From positions 1 through 13,031 of the forward strand of contig JAERML010000013.1 of the NCBI GenBank assembly GCA_016844425.1: a DNA stretch of 13,031 bases, given 5' to 3'. Within the stretch, counting starts at the first letter, position 1; the number at the start of each line of letters is the position of its first letter. A model generated the notes under the pieces. The model was not told the DNA's origin, searched no databases, and saw nothing but the letters and a program-made list of their open reading frames with translations. This document shows positions 1 to 7,221 of the stretch, piece after piece. The DNA comes from Bacteroidota bacterium. GTDB lineage: Bacteria; Bacteroidota; UBA10030; UBA6906. Both the position numbers and the translations under genes were made by a program.

Positions 1-460
<460 letters not shown>

Positions 461-477
461 AAGTTCTATTCAAACTT

Positions 478-537
478 TCAAACGTCTAGTTTGATGCTTG
501 GCGTCATTCCTTGCATGTTGCAAGATACTTAGCCAAG
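478..537 (-). other. rrn leader stem-loops upstream of 16S
   Basis: The transcribed leader between boxA and 16S contains two perfect inverted-repeat structures. The outer one pairs 497-502 with 532-537 (CTTGGC/GCCAAG) and encloses an inner 6-bp hairpin, 510-515 with 519-524 (CTTGCA/TGCAAG, 3-base loop). A second hairpin pairs 478-483 with 489-494 (TCAAAC/GTTTGA, 5-base loop) and ends about 18 bases before the 16S start. Such leader helices commonly take part in pre-16S processing or folding. That role is inferred here, because the other half of the RNase III processing stem would lie 3' of 16S, outside the window. Confidence 0.55.
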
Positions 538-577
538 GTTTAACTCTTGCTAAGATTGACTAATGGCTATGCACACT

Positions 578-594
578 AATTTTCAAAGAACAAC
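578..594 (-). promoter_or_regulatory. boxA antitermination element of the rrn leader
   Basis: The minus strand reads GTTGTTCTTTGAAAATT, close to the bacterial rRNA boxA (TGTTCTTTGAAAA in Gram-positives, TGCTCTTTAACA in E. coli). In the RNA this is the loading site for NusB/NusE, which protects rRNA transcription from Rho. It lies about 35 bases after the predicted P2 start and 118 bases before 16S, a normal position for a leader boxA. Confidence 0.75.
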
Positions 595-633
595 ACTCTT
601 AAGCGCAACACGCCGTTGTATTGGCGGGCTTTA

Positions 634-662
634 AATATAGCAAAGAAACGCTGCGAAGTCAA
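634..662 (-). promoter_or_regulatory. rRNA operon promoter P2
   Basis: On the minus strand a -35 TTGACT (657-662) and a -10 TATATT (634-639) are separated by exactly 17 bases. The predicted start is near 627. An A-rich stretch just upstream (around 680-692, GGAAAAAGTTAG on the minus strand) could be an UP-like element. The site lies about 170 bases before 16S and drives the boxA-containing leader. It has the same hexamers and spacing as P1, 95 bases upstream. Confidence 0.75.
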
Positions 663-728
663 GAACTAATTGGGGTTTCTAACTTTTTCCTTGCAGTTTG
701 TTGCGCGGACCCATTGAAGGTGGGTATA

Positions 729-757
729 AATATACGAGACCTGGGTATAAGAGTCAA
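729..757 (-). promoter_or_regulatory. rRNA operon promoter P1
   Basis: The -35 TTGACT is at 752-757 and the -10 TATATT at 729-734, with a 17-base spacer. Both hexamers match P2 exactly. The -35 box starts only three bases beyond the pfkA stop codon, so any UP element would lie inside the pfkA coding end. The -10 sits in a short palindrome, GTATA-AA-TATAC (724-735). The predicted start is near 722. Confidence 0.7.
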
Positions 758-760
758 GCT

Positions 761-1726
761 CTACGTCGAGAGAATCGCTGCAAGCTTCCACAACCCCTTG
801 TCGATGGTCTTGCGATTCGTCCACGTTTCTTTCAACGGCGTAAACGATATCTTCCCGTGAATTTCTCCCACCATTACGCCGGTTTGCCCTTCAATTAGCG
901 ACTCCACGGCAGCAACCCCCAACCGACTTGCCAGTAGTCTATCTCTCGCCGTCGGACTTCCTCCACGCTGGATATGTCCAAGAACGCATACTCTGTAATC
1001 ATATCCCGCAGCGTCCTTGATTTTCTCTGCAAGGCTAAACGCCCCACCCTCTTTCTCACCTTCTGCCACGATAATTATGGCACTCGACTTGAGTCGCTTA
1101 AATGATTCAAGCTCTTCCTTCAATTCCTGGATGTTTGTATGCGCTTCTGGAATCGCTATGTGCTCCGAACCGCTCGAGATGCCGACGTCAAGGGCGATGA
1201 ACCCTGTGTCGCGGCCCATCACCTCCACATAGAACAATCGATCATGTGATGCGGCAGTATCACGGATCTTGTCAATGGCCTCCATCGCGGTATTGACGGC
1301 CGTGTCATACCCGATGGTATAGTCCGTCCCATACAGGTCATTATCTATGGTTCCCGGAACACCCACGATTGCAATGGCATGCTCTTCACTCAGTTTCACC
1401 GCTCCCTGAAAGGTACCATCTCCACCAATTGCCACCAAACCCTCAATGCCCGCGTCGCGCAAATGCTTGGCTGCCTCAGAGCGCCCCTCGCTTGTCCGGA
1501 AGTGCTCGGAACGTGCTGTTCGAAGAATCGTTCCCCCGCGCTGAATGATGTTGGAGACCGAACGCGCCTGGAGATCCACAAACCTGCCCTGGATCATCCC
1601 CTCGTACCCATACTGGATGCCCACAACCTCGCAACCATTATAAATGCCGCTTCGCACGACGGCCCGGACACATGCATTCATTCCCGGAGCATCCCCTCCG
1701 CTGGTGAACACACCAATCTTCTTCAT
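761..1726 (-). CDS. pfkA: ATP-dependent 6-phosphofructokinase
   Basis: This 321-residue protein phosphorylates fructose 6-phosphate to fructose 1,6-bisphosphate, the committed step of glycolysis in the cytosol. Visible motifs are the N-terminal GVFTSGGDAPGMN, GGDGT at 101-105, the catalytic GTIDND with Asp128 and Asp130, VMGRDTGF near 169-176, AEGEKEGG, and GHIQRGGSPTARDR near the C terminus. Glycine at 104, rather than aspartate, marks the ATP-using rather than the pyrophosphate-using type. Arg21, Arg25, Arg55 and Arg155 match allosteric-site arginines of E. coli PfkA, so ADP/PEP control is likely. Length equals the family norm (about 320). The start at 1726 gives the canonical N terminus. 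No good Shine-Dalgarno is visible, but a strong promoter lies 33 bases upstream. The rRNA promoters begin just behind its stop codon, with no terminator visible between. Confidence 0.96.
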   Translation of the reverse strand: MKKIGVFTSGGDAPGMNACVRAVVRSGIYNGCEVVGIQYGYEGMIQGRFVDLQARSVSNIIQRGGTILRTARSEHFRTSEGRSEAAKHLRDAGIEGLVAIGGDGTFQGAVKLSEEHAIAIVGVPGTIDNDLYGTDYTIGYDTAVNTAMEAIDKIRDTAASHDRLFYVEVMGRDTGFIALDVGISSGSEHIAIPEAHTNIQELKEELESFKRLKSSAIIIVAEGEKEGGAFSLAEKIKDAAGYDYRVCVLGHIQRGGSPTARDRLLASRLGVAAVESLIEGQTGVMVGEIHGKISFTPLKETWTNRKTIDKGLWKLAAILST

Positions 1727-1765
1727 GATTCGTAATGATCAAGTGAAAACGCTGTTTGGGTTTTC

Positions 1766-1794
1766 AATGTATTCAAGCCTCCCCTCAAAGTCAA
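1766..1794 (-). promoter_or_regulatory. pfkA promoter
   Basis: On the minus strand a -35 TTGACT (1789-1794) and a -10 TACATT (1766-1771) are separated by 17 bases. The predicted start is near 1759, leaving a 5' leader of about 33 bases. The -35 hexamer is the same TTGACT as in both rRNA promoters. Confidence 0.6.
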
Positions 1795-1823
1795 CGAATC
1801 ACCCCATGCGCCAACTTCTCGCT

Positions 1824-1851
1824 TTGACATCTACCCTTTTTTTGCTATACT
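1824..1851 (+). promoter_or_regulatory. Promoter of the amino acid transporter unit
   Basis: The plus strand has TTGACA (1824-1829), a 16-base T-rich spacer and TATACT (1846-1851), close to sigma-70 consensus. The predicted start is near 1858, leaving a leader of about 210 bases before the transporter. It is divergent from the pfkA promoter; the two -35 boxes are 29 bases apart, so one regulator could touch both. Confidence 0.65.
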
Positions 1852-1857
1852 CATTCT

Positions 1858-2067
1858 CATATAGCTCATCTCCATACCACAGAGAGTCGGGCATCATATC
1901 TTGTTCAGCATCAGGAGGATGTGCACTCCTCGACACCATCTCTCGATTCCGTCCTTGTCTTTCTTACCAACGGTTACTCCGTTTTTTAACTTCTGATGAC
2001 GTCGCACATGATTTCTTCACAAGGGCAATGACTCTTCGTACGGTACAACACTAAAAGAAAGGAGCCT
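1858..2067 (+). other. Long 5' leader of the transporter gene, with a weak hairpin and U-run
   Basis: If the promoter call is right, about 210 bases are transcribed before the transporter. In them, 1969-1973 pairs with 1979-1983 (AACGG/CCGTT, 5-base loop), followed by four T's: a weak intrinsic-terminator shape about 80 bases before the start codon. An AGGAGG at 1913-1918 precedes two tiny overlapping reading frames, ATG at 1919 (25 codons, stop at 1996) and GTG at 1921 (22 codons). Both run through the hairpin. Spacing from the AGGAGG is unusually short for either. I do not recognise a known riboswitch, and the frames show no run of one amino acid codon. Confidence 0.3.
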
Positions 2068-3738
2068 ATGTCTTCATCGAGAGAAGCCTGGGGATCGCGC
2101 GTAGGGTTGGTCCTCGCCATGGCTGGCAATGCCGTCGGCTTGGGAAATTTTCTTCGGTTTCCTGTCCAAGCTATCAACAATGGGGGAGGTGCTTTCATCA
2201 TTCCCTACCTCGTTTCATTTCTCCTTATGGGGATTCCTCTTCTTTGGATTGAATGGTCAATGGGACGATTTGGAGGAAAATCTGGTAACCACTCCACCCC
2301 TTACATTCTGGATTCCATGTCCAAGGCGCGGTGGTTCAAATACTTCGGGGTGTTTGGCATCTGGACGAACCTCGCTGTCGCAGCATACTACTGCTACATC
2401 GAATCATGGACGATGTCGTACGTGATGCACTCGATCGGACGGACTTTCGATGGAATGACGCAGATTCAGGTCGCTGATTTTTTCCGGCAGTATGTCGACA
2501 TCAATGTCACCACAACCGGCATTCCCTACGAAGCAGTCATATTTTACATCCTGTGTTTGTTGTTGAACACGTGGATTCTCTCGCGCGGACTTAGTGGTGG
2601 CGTGGAAAGAACCGCCAAGATCGGGATGCCCCTCCTCATCCTGTTCGGAATCTTTCTCGCGATACGAGGACTCATGCTCGGCACCTCAGGCGCCTCCGAA
2701 GCACACCCCGATGCAAATGCCTGGGCGGGCATCAACTTCCTGTGGGACCCACAATTCGACTCTCTCTGGAATCCAAAGGTCTGGCTCGCAGCCGCTGGAC
2801 AGATCTTCTTCACGCTCTCAGTCGGTATGGGGACGATCCATTGCTATGCGGCTTATGTCAACGCAAAGGATGATGTTGCGCTGAATGCCATGTCGGCTGG
2901 GTGGATGAATGAATTCGTGGAGGTGGTGCTTGGGAGTCTGATCGTCATTCCGATTGCGGCTGGATACCTCGGCTTGGATTGGGTTAAAGAGAACGCCGGA
3001 TTCGGGATGGCATTCCAGACCATGCCATTTCTATTCGAGAACTGGGGGCCGTTCCTCGCAACGCTGGCCGGAGTTTTCTGGTTCGGGCTCCTCTTCTTCG
3101 CGGGTATCACTTCCTCTCTCGCCATGGGTACACCATGGATGGGCTTCATGGAAGATGAGTTTAGGTGGGGAAGAAAGAAGTCGGCCTGGTCGTTTGGATT
3201 GATCGTGCTCGTCCTCGGCCTGCCGACGGTGTTCCTCTTCAACTACGGCGTCTTCGATGAGTATGACTACTGGGCCGGCACCGTGTCCCTCGTCATTTTT
3301 GCACTCGCCGAGTCCATCCTGTTCGCCTGGGTTTTTGGAATTGACAAGGGATGGAAGGAACTGACCACTGGCGCAGACATGAAAGTACCCGACTTCTATA
3401 AGTTCGTGATCAAGTACATTACCCCGGTGTTTCTCCTTTGTGTCTTCATCGGGTCAGTGTTCTCTCCCCTAAATGGCGACTGGACGGGGGCACTCTCAAG
3501 CCTAATGAATGGTCAGGGTTGGGCACTGGATAATGGCTCCATTATCCGTCAGCTTTTCAATTCTGGATTGCGTGAACAAATCGCGGCCGCAACTGACCCT
3601 CTCCAAAAAGCCACCCTCGAAGAGCGCCTCGCTTATATTGAAGGAGCTCGAATCCTCCTCAGCGCGGCGTTCCTCGGCATCAGTTATCTGGTATATCTCG
3701 CGTATAGAAAGAGAAAATTGGAAGGGAGGCTTACATGA
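2068..3738 (+). CDS. LeuT-like sodium-coupled amino acid transporter (NSS/SNF family)
   Basis: This 556-residue, 12-helix inner-membrane protein should import an amino acid with sodium. Its N terminus aligns without gaps to Aquifex LeuT as I recall it; residues 16-32 (AMAGNAVGLGNFLRFP) are nearly identical. Sodium-site residues are kept: Gly20, Ala22, Val23, Asn27, Thr249, Asn281, Ala345, Thr348 and Ser349. So are Tyr108 and Phe248 in the pocket and the gate pair Arg30/Asp400. Glu285 matches LeuT Glu290, suggesting chloride independence. Two pocket residues differ: Met254 (LeuT Phe259) and Met353 (LeuT Ile359). The loop before the last helix (about 467-525) is some 40 residues longer than in LeuT. 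GGAG lies only three bases before the ATG. A MetS-like small protein overlaps the stop codon. The substrate cannot be read directly; a hydrophobic amino acid is likely. Confidence 0.94.
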   Translation: MSSSREAWGSRVGLVLAMAGNAVGLGNFLRFPVQAINNGGGAFIIPYLVSFLLMGIPLLWIEWSMGRFGGKSGNHSTPYILDSMSKARWFKYFGVFGIWTNLAVAAYYCYIESWTMSYVMHSIGRTFDGMTQIQVADFFRQYVDINVTTTGIPYEAVIFYILCLLLNTWILSRGLSGGVERTAKIGMPLLILFGIFLAIRGLMLGTSGASEAHPDANAWAGINFLWDPQFDSLWNPKVWLAAAGQIFFTLSVGMGTIHCYAAYVNAKDDVALNAMSAGWMNEFVEVVLGSLIVIPIAAGYLGLDWVKENAGFGMAFQTMPFLFENWGPFLATLAGVFWFGLLFFAGITSSLAMGTPWMGFMEDEFRWGRKKSAWSFGLIVLVLGLPTVFLFNYGVFDEYDYWAGTVSLVIFALAESILFAWVFGIDKGWKELTTGADMKVPDFYKFVIKYITPVFLLCVFIGSVFSPLNGDWTGALSSLMNGQGWALDNGSIIRQLFNSGLREQIAAATDPLQKATLEERLAYIEGARILLSAAFLGISYLVYLAYRKRKLEGRLT

Positions 3739-3851
3739 CTGCAGCAGCCATTTTCACGATGATCGCGACAATGGGAATCGTAACGGGATTCGCCGTCTAC
3801 TTCTTCATCAAGGTCCTCAGTACACCGCCAAAGAAGGACGGGGAAGAGTAG
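3735..3851 (+). CDS. MetS-like small membrane subunit of the NSS transporter
   Basis: A 38-residue protein starts inside the transporter stop codon (ATGA overlap) and has a good GGGAGG six bases before its ATG. It begins MTAAAIFTMIATMGIV, has one predicted membrane helix (about residues 4-28) with glycines at 14 and 18, and ends in a short charged tail (PPKKDGEE). Position, size and pattern match the MetS small-subunit family, best known from the MetPS methionine/alanine importer of Corynebacterium glutamicum, where the small protein is needed by the NSS-type partner. The usual Trp-Gly-Gly motif is not kept (Thr17-Gly18-Phe19 here), so the family call rests partly on context. Translation is probably coupled to the transporter. 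Confidence 0.75.
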   Translation: MTAAAIFTMIATMGIVTGFAVYFFIKVLSTPPKKDGEE

Positions 3852-3874
3852 CGCACGTTGGTTTCCTTTCACGA

Positions 3875-3913
3875 CAGAAGCCCATCCCGAGTCGGGATGG
3901 GCTTCTGTGTTTT
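3875..3913 (+). terminator. Rho-independent terminator of the transporter unit
   Basis: A perfect 15-bp stem pairs 3875-3889 with 3893-3907 around a 3-base loop (AGT). It is GC-rich in the middle (GCCCATCCCG) and followed by TGTTTT. It starts 24 bases after the small subunit's stop codon. The minus-strand gene surE ends 18 bases beyond it, so the hairpin lies between convergent units. The U-run is on the plus side; the minus side has only mixed sequence after the stem. Confidence 0.9.
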
Positions 3914-3931
3914 CCAATTGATGAATCGCCG

Positions 3932-4720
3932 TCATCGAAGCTGATCAATATGCCAACTCTTCATTCGCTCCAGCATTGCCCGGTCGGTCAGGTCATAGTG
4001 GATAGGGGTGACAGATACATAGTTGTTCCTTATTGCTACCTGGTCCGCGTCGAGCTCGGTATCAGTAACGTTCATCTTGCCCGTCAACCAGAAATATTCT
4101 CTGTTGGCAGGGTCACGACGTACGTCAAACGTATCATCCCATGAGGACTTCCCTTGCTTCGTCAACATGATTCCCTTGATCTCATGCTCGGGAACCGCGG
4201 GCACGTTAACATTCAGCAGTGTCCCTTCCGGAAGGCCGTGCCTCGCAACAAGAAGCGCAAGCTTGACTGCAAACTTTGCGGCATAGGAAAAGTCCGGTTC
4301 TTGATACGTCGTCAGCGAGACTGCAATGGAAGGAATGCCCAGGACCGTTCCCTCTGTTGCTGCCGACACAGTACCGGAGTAGATGATGTTGATTGCCGTA
4401 TTGGAACCATGATTGATGCCCGAGATGATCATGTCGGGTTTGGATTTCATCAGAAAACGGACCCCCAGTTTCACCGCGTCGGCGGGTGTGCCCTCCACTG
4501 CGTAGCCAAACACCTCGTTGTTTTTCCGGAATGGTACCGCCCTGAGGGGATAGTTCACCGTGATTGCATGACCCACAGCGCTCTGCTGTTTGTCCGGCGC
4601 AACCACCGTGACGTTGGCGATCTTCTTGATCTCCTGCACCAGCGCAAAAATGCCCGGCGCATCGATGCCGTCGTCGTTAGAGATGAGGATGTTGAGTGGT
4701 GCAGGAGATTCCGGAGACAT
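3932..4720 (-). CDS. surE: 5'/3'-nucleotidase SurE
   Basis: This 262-residue cytosolic, metal-dependent phosphatase removes phosphate from nucleoside monophosphates and is linked to stationary-phase survival. Metal and active-site residues are visible: SNDDG with Asp16 and Asp17, Ser47 in KQQSAVGH, and Asn103 in SGINHGSN, all eight positions later than the corresponding residues of Thermotoga SurE. YSGTVSAATEG (near 114-124) is another family hallmark. Length is normal (about 250-260). The ATG lies two bases after the panB stop codon, with a weak GAGAG ahead, so it is probably the last gene of the lpxA-lipM-panB-surE unit and translationally coupled. The start leaves an eight-residue tail before the first beta strand, which is usual. 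Confidence 0.95.
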   Translation of the reverse strand: MSPESPAPLNILISNDDGIDAPGIFALVQEIKKIANVTVVAPDKQQSAVGHAITVNYPLRAVPFRKNNEVFGYAVEGTPADAVKLGVRFLMKSKPDMIISGINHGSNTAINIIYSGTVSAATEGTVLGIPSIAVSLTTYQEPDFSYAAKFAVKLALLVARHGLPEGTLLNVNVPAVPEHEIKGIMLTKQGKSSWDDTFDVRRDPANREYFWLTGKMNVTDTELDADQVAIRNNYVSVTPIHYDLTDRAMLERMKSWHIDQLR

Positions 4721-4722
4721 CG

Positions 4723-5559
4723 TCAGTAACTCTCTTTCATCGTGGGGAAGCGCTGCTCTTTGACATCGTCGATATATTGTGTGAAGGCACTCCGCATCGT
4801 TTGCGCGAGCTCCGCATACCTTCGAACGAACCGCGGTTTGAATTCTTCAGTCAACCCGAGCATATCATACACGACCAACACCTGCCCATCGCAGTGCGGA
4901 CCTGCACCAATGCCGATCGTCGGTACGGAAATGGATCCTGTGACTTTCTTCGCCAGGGAAGCGGGTATTTTTTCCAGTACGATGGCAAACACTCCTGCAT
5001 CTGCAAGTACCTTCGCATCGCGCAACAACTGCGCTGCTTCTTCCTTGTCCTGGGCACGCACTTCGTACGTGCCAAATTTGTTGATGGCCTGCGGCGTCAG
5101 TCCCAGATGACCCATCACCGGAATGCCAATCCTGACGAGATGCCTGACGATATCGGCGATATACGCTCCACCCTCTAGCTTCACTGCTCCAACACCCACC
5201 TCCTTCATCACCCGTCCGCAGTTCCGCACCGCTTCATCAACGCTGTTCTGATATGACATGAATGGCATATCCACCACGATCAATGCATTCCTTACCGCGC
5301 GCTTGACTGCCTTGGCGTGGTAAATCATGTCGTCCACCGTTACGGGAAGTGTCGTCTCGTGCCCCTGCACAACATTGGCCAGGGAGTCACCGACAAGAAT
5401 GATGTCGGTTCCCACTTGATCGAGGTACTTGGCAACAAGAAAATCATAACCGGTGAGCATGGCAATCTTCTCGCCCGTCTTCTTCATCGTCATGACTGTC
5501 TTCGTCGTAACAACCCTCGGCCGGGTGGCCGACTTAACGCGTGTGGATGATTTCGTCAT
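4723..5559 (-). CDS. panB: 3-methyl-2-oxobutanoate hydroxymethyltransferase
   Basis: PanB adds a hydroxymethyl group from 5,10-methylene-tetrahydrofolate to alpha-ketoisovalerate, the first step to pantothenate and coenzyme A. The 278 residues show [11 protein letters not shown], the magnesium-site aspartates Asp58 (ILVGDSL) and Asp97 (VVDMPF), Lys127 and Glu129 (VKLEGG), GHLGLTPQ, the catalytic Glu196 (VLEKIP), and [15 protein letters not shown]. Length fits the family (about 265-280). I place the start at 5559, where an ATG overlaps the end of the upstream ligase gene by 26 bases. The reading frame stays open further upstream, but only as a shadow of that gene. Internal ATGs at 5493 and 5487 are possible but would trim the usual N-terminal strand. 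No clear Shine-Dalgarno is present, so translation may be coupled to the gene before it. Confidence 0.95.
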   Translation of the reverse strand: MTKSSTRVKSATRPRVVTTKTVMTMKKTGEKIAMLTGYDFLVAKYLDQVGTDIILVGDSLANVVQGHETTLPVTVDDMIYHAKAVKRAVRNALIVVDMPFMSYQNSVDEAVRNCGRVMKEVGVGAVKLEGGAYIADIVRHLVRIGIPVMGHLGLTPQAINKFGTYEVRAQDKEEAAQLLRDAKVLADAGVFAIVLEKIPASLAKKVTGSISVPTIGIGAGPHCDGQVLVVYDMLGLTEEFKPRFVRRYAELAQTMRSAFTQYIDDVKEQRFPTMKESY

Positions 5560-6334
5560 TGCGCATGTCGTGATTGATTTCGGATTCTGTGAATTCGGTG
5601 AGTGTAATGTCCCATTCCTCTTCAAATCCTCTCCGGATGCACAAAGCAAGACTGTCAAGGTCAAGCTCCGTTCCGCTGAGGGAGGCCAGGTCTGCTGTCT
5701 TGGTTCGAAGCTCGTCGCTGATTCGCTTCTTCGTCGCCGCATCATCCAGCGCCAGGTAGTCTGCGAGTCGTTGATGCCCGGGTCCGCAGAGGATTGAGCC
5801 ATGCTGGAGAATAACATCCTGCTCGCCGTCACTATACCGGCGTTGCGCGCTGCCGACCAGCTTGCGGCCCTCGTACTCAATCTCATAACGTGCGGAGCTC
5901 GTAAAGCAAGGTATACTGGAGGCATGCCTGTACGCTTCGGCAAAGTTCGGTTGCAGTCTCTGAAGCGTAACATCGACACCAAACATTTCCAGTCCTCTCA
6001 CCAGTGCTCTACTGATATCGTTGTAAACTTGCAGCACACCCGAACGGCCTGCTCGCATAACAATAGAGTAGGTCAACTCCTGCGCGTGGAGAATTGCCCG
6101 CCCACCCGTCGGGCGACGCACAATATCGATCCCGTCCTGATCGCACTTCCGGGAGTCGATATCTGCGGCATTCTGGTTATATCCGAGGGAAATCGACCAA
6201 GGCTCCCATTGGTAGAGGCGCAGCGTTGGTACACCGTTACCTGCAAGCAACTCCAGCGCGAGCTTCTCATCGCATTCCATGTTGAACGCGCCTGACCTGA
6301 CACCGCTGTTTATGAATCGCCAGATGGAAACCAT
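5534..6334 (-). CDS. LipM-like octanoyltransferase / lipoate-protein ligase family
   Basis: This 266-residue cytosolic protein belongs to the biotin/lipoate A/B ligase family (LplA/LipM/LipB fold). It carries [18 protein letters not shown] (about 73-90), in place of the RRxSGGGAVxHD form, and later KLVGSAQRR with Lys158 and LQHGSILC. A cysteine at 143 in PCFTSS sits where LipM octanoyltransferases have their catalytic cysteine; classical LplA ligases lack it. I therefore favour transfer of octanoyl groups from acyl carrier protein to lipoyl domains (lipoate synthesis), with lipoate ligase as the alternative. GAGG five bases before the ATG overlaps the lpxA stop codon, so the two genes are translated together. 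The 3' end overlaps panB by 26 bases. Which lipoyl proteins it serves cannot be told here. Confidence 0.85.
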   Translation of the reverse strand: MVSIWRFINSGVRSGAFNMECDEKLALELLAGNGVPTLRLYQWEPWSISLGYNQNAADIDSRKCDQDGIDIVRRPTGGRAILHAQELTYSIVMRAGRSGVLQVYNDISRALVRGLEMFGVDVTLQRLQPNFAEAYRHASSIPCFTSSARYEIEYEGRKLVGSAQRRYSDGEQDVILQHGSILCGPGHQRLADYLALDDAATKKRISDELRTKTADLASLSGTELDLDSLALCIRRGFEEEWDITLTEFTESEINHDMRNDEIIHTR

Positions 6335-6344
6335 TCAATCCTCA

Positions 6345-7145
6345 CTATGCTGAGAGTCGTGGACCACCAAGAATGCCTCTCTTACTGTTGGCGATGAACG
6401 CGAGAACGTTCTGCACTTCCGGGAACGCTATGAGTAATGCGTCTTCTTTGATCTTTGCAACGGCCTGAGAGACGTTCAGCTTCGAATTGTAGATCCACTG
6501 ATATGTTTTTTCCAAAGCCGCAATGGCTTCCGGAGAGAAACCTCTTCGCCGAAGACCGACGGAGTTCAGTCCCTGGAACACGAGCGGTTCCTTTCCGGCG
6601 AGAATATAGGGGGGAACATCCTTCGGCACTCGCAACCCGCCGCCAATCATGGTGTGAGCACCGATGTGTACAAACTGGTGCACCGGCGTAATACCGCCGA
6701 TGATCGCATAGTCTGCCACATGACAGTGGCCCGCGAGCATCGCAGCGTTGGACATGATGATGTGATGCCCGAGAACGCAGTCGTGTGCAATGTGGACGTA
6801 CCCCATCAGATAGTTGTCAGACCCAATGACGGTCCGTCCATTTCCTCCCGTACCACGGTGCAGCGTCGCATACTCACGTACCACCGTGCGATCACCGACT
6901 TCACATGTCGTCTTTTCGCCCGCGTACTTCAAATCCTGCGGCGCATGCCCAACGATCGCGCCATGGTGAATTCTGCACTCGTTGCCAATGCGGGCTCCTG
7001 TCGCGATGAGGGCGTTGGATGCAACGGTCGTGCCGTCACCGATGACAGCCTCCTCTTCAACTACAGTGAATGGGCCGATGGATACATTCACGCCAAGGTG
7101 CGCCTTGGGGCTGACCTGTGCACGGGAATCAACGTGGGTGCTCAT
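6345..7145 (-). CDS. lpxA: UDP-N-acetylglucosamine acyltransferase (lipid A synthesis)
   Basis: LpxA moves a 3-hydroxyacyl chain from acyl carrier protein to UDP-GlcNAc, the first step of lipid A synthesis, as a cytosolic trimer. The 266 residues show left-handed beta-helix hexapeptide repeats over about residues 6-185 (VSPKAHLG, VSIGPF, AVIGDGT), catalytic His121 in HIAHDC, AIIGGITPVHQF, the VPPYILAGK segment, then a helical C terminus with GLRRRGFS. Length matches E. coli LpxA (262). Residue 169, equal to E. coli Gly173 of the acyl-length ruler, is glycine, which suits a long chain of 14 carbons or more. I chose the start at 7145 because the first repeat begins right after it; a reading-frame extension of 35 codons has no family match. 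No clear Shine-Dalgarno is seen. Confidence 0.96.
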   Translation of the reverse strand: MSTHVDSRAQVSPKAHLGVNVSIGPFTVVEEEAVIGDGTTVASNALIATGARIGNECRIHHGAIVGHAPQDLKYAGEKTTCEVGDRTVVREYATLHRGTGGNGRTVIGSDNYLMGYVHIAHDCVLGHHIIMSNAAMLAGHCHVADYAIIGGITPVHQFVHIGAHTMIGGGLRVPKDVPPYILAGKEPLVFQGLNSVGLRRRGFSPEAIAALEKTYQWIYNSKLNVSQAVAKIKEDALLIAFPEVQNVLAFIANSKRGILGGPRLSA

Positions 7146-7170
7146 GTAAGGTTCGATTTGGGATTCAGAA

Positions 7171-7219
7171 GCTGGCGGGAAAAAACACTCCGACCAGCGA
7201 GGCCAGCGTTGTTGCTGGC
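7171..7219 (-). repeat. Alternating CCAGC/GCTGG arms in the lpxA leader
   Basis: On the minus strand the leader has, in order: GCCAGC (7214-7219), GCTGGCC (7201-7207), GCTGGT (7193-7198), a run of six T's (7180-7185), then CGCCAGC (7171-7177). The first arm can pair with either of the next two. The last arm, after the T-run, can also pair with either. The pairings exclude one another, which resembles an attenuator or switch, but stems are only 5-6 bp and none is directly followed by the T-run. Confidence 0.25.
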
Positions 7220-7221
7220 TC

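Noticed and set aside
761..1726. Pyrophosphate-dependent phosphofructokinase
   Set aside because: The motif is GGDGT with glycine at 104, whereas the pyrophosphate type has GGDDT.
1379..2054. Plus-strand frames opposite pfkA and in the divergent region (118 and 136 codons)
   Set aside because: They overlap pfkA and both promoters and have no family resemblance.
5560..5982. Upstream extension of the panB frame to give a 419-residue protein
   Set aside because: The extra 141 residues lie wholly within the lipM-like gene in another frame and show no family motif; PanB has a normal length from 5559.
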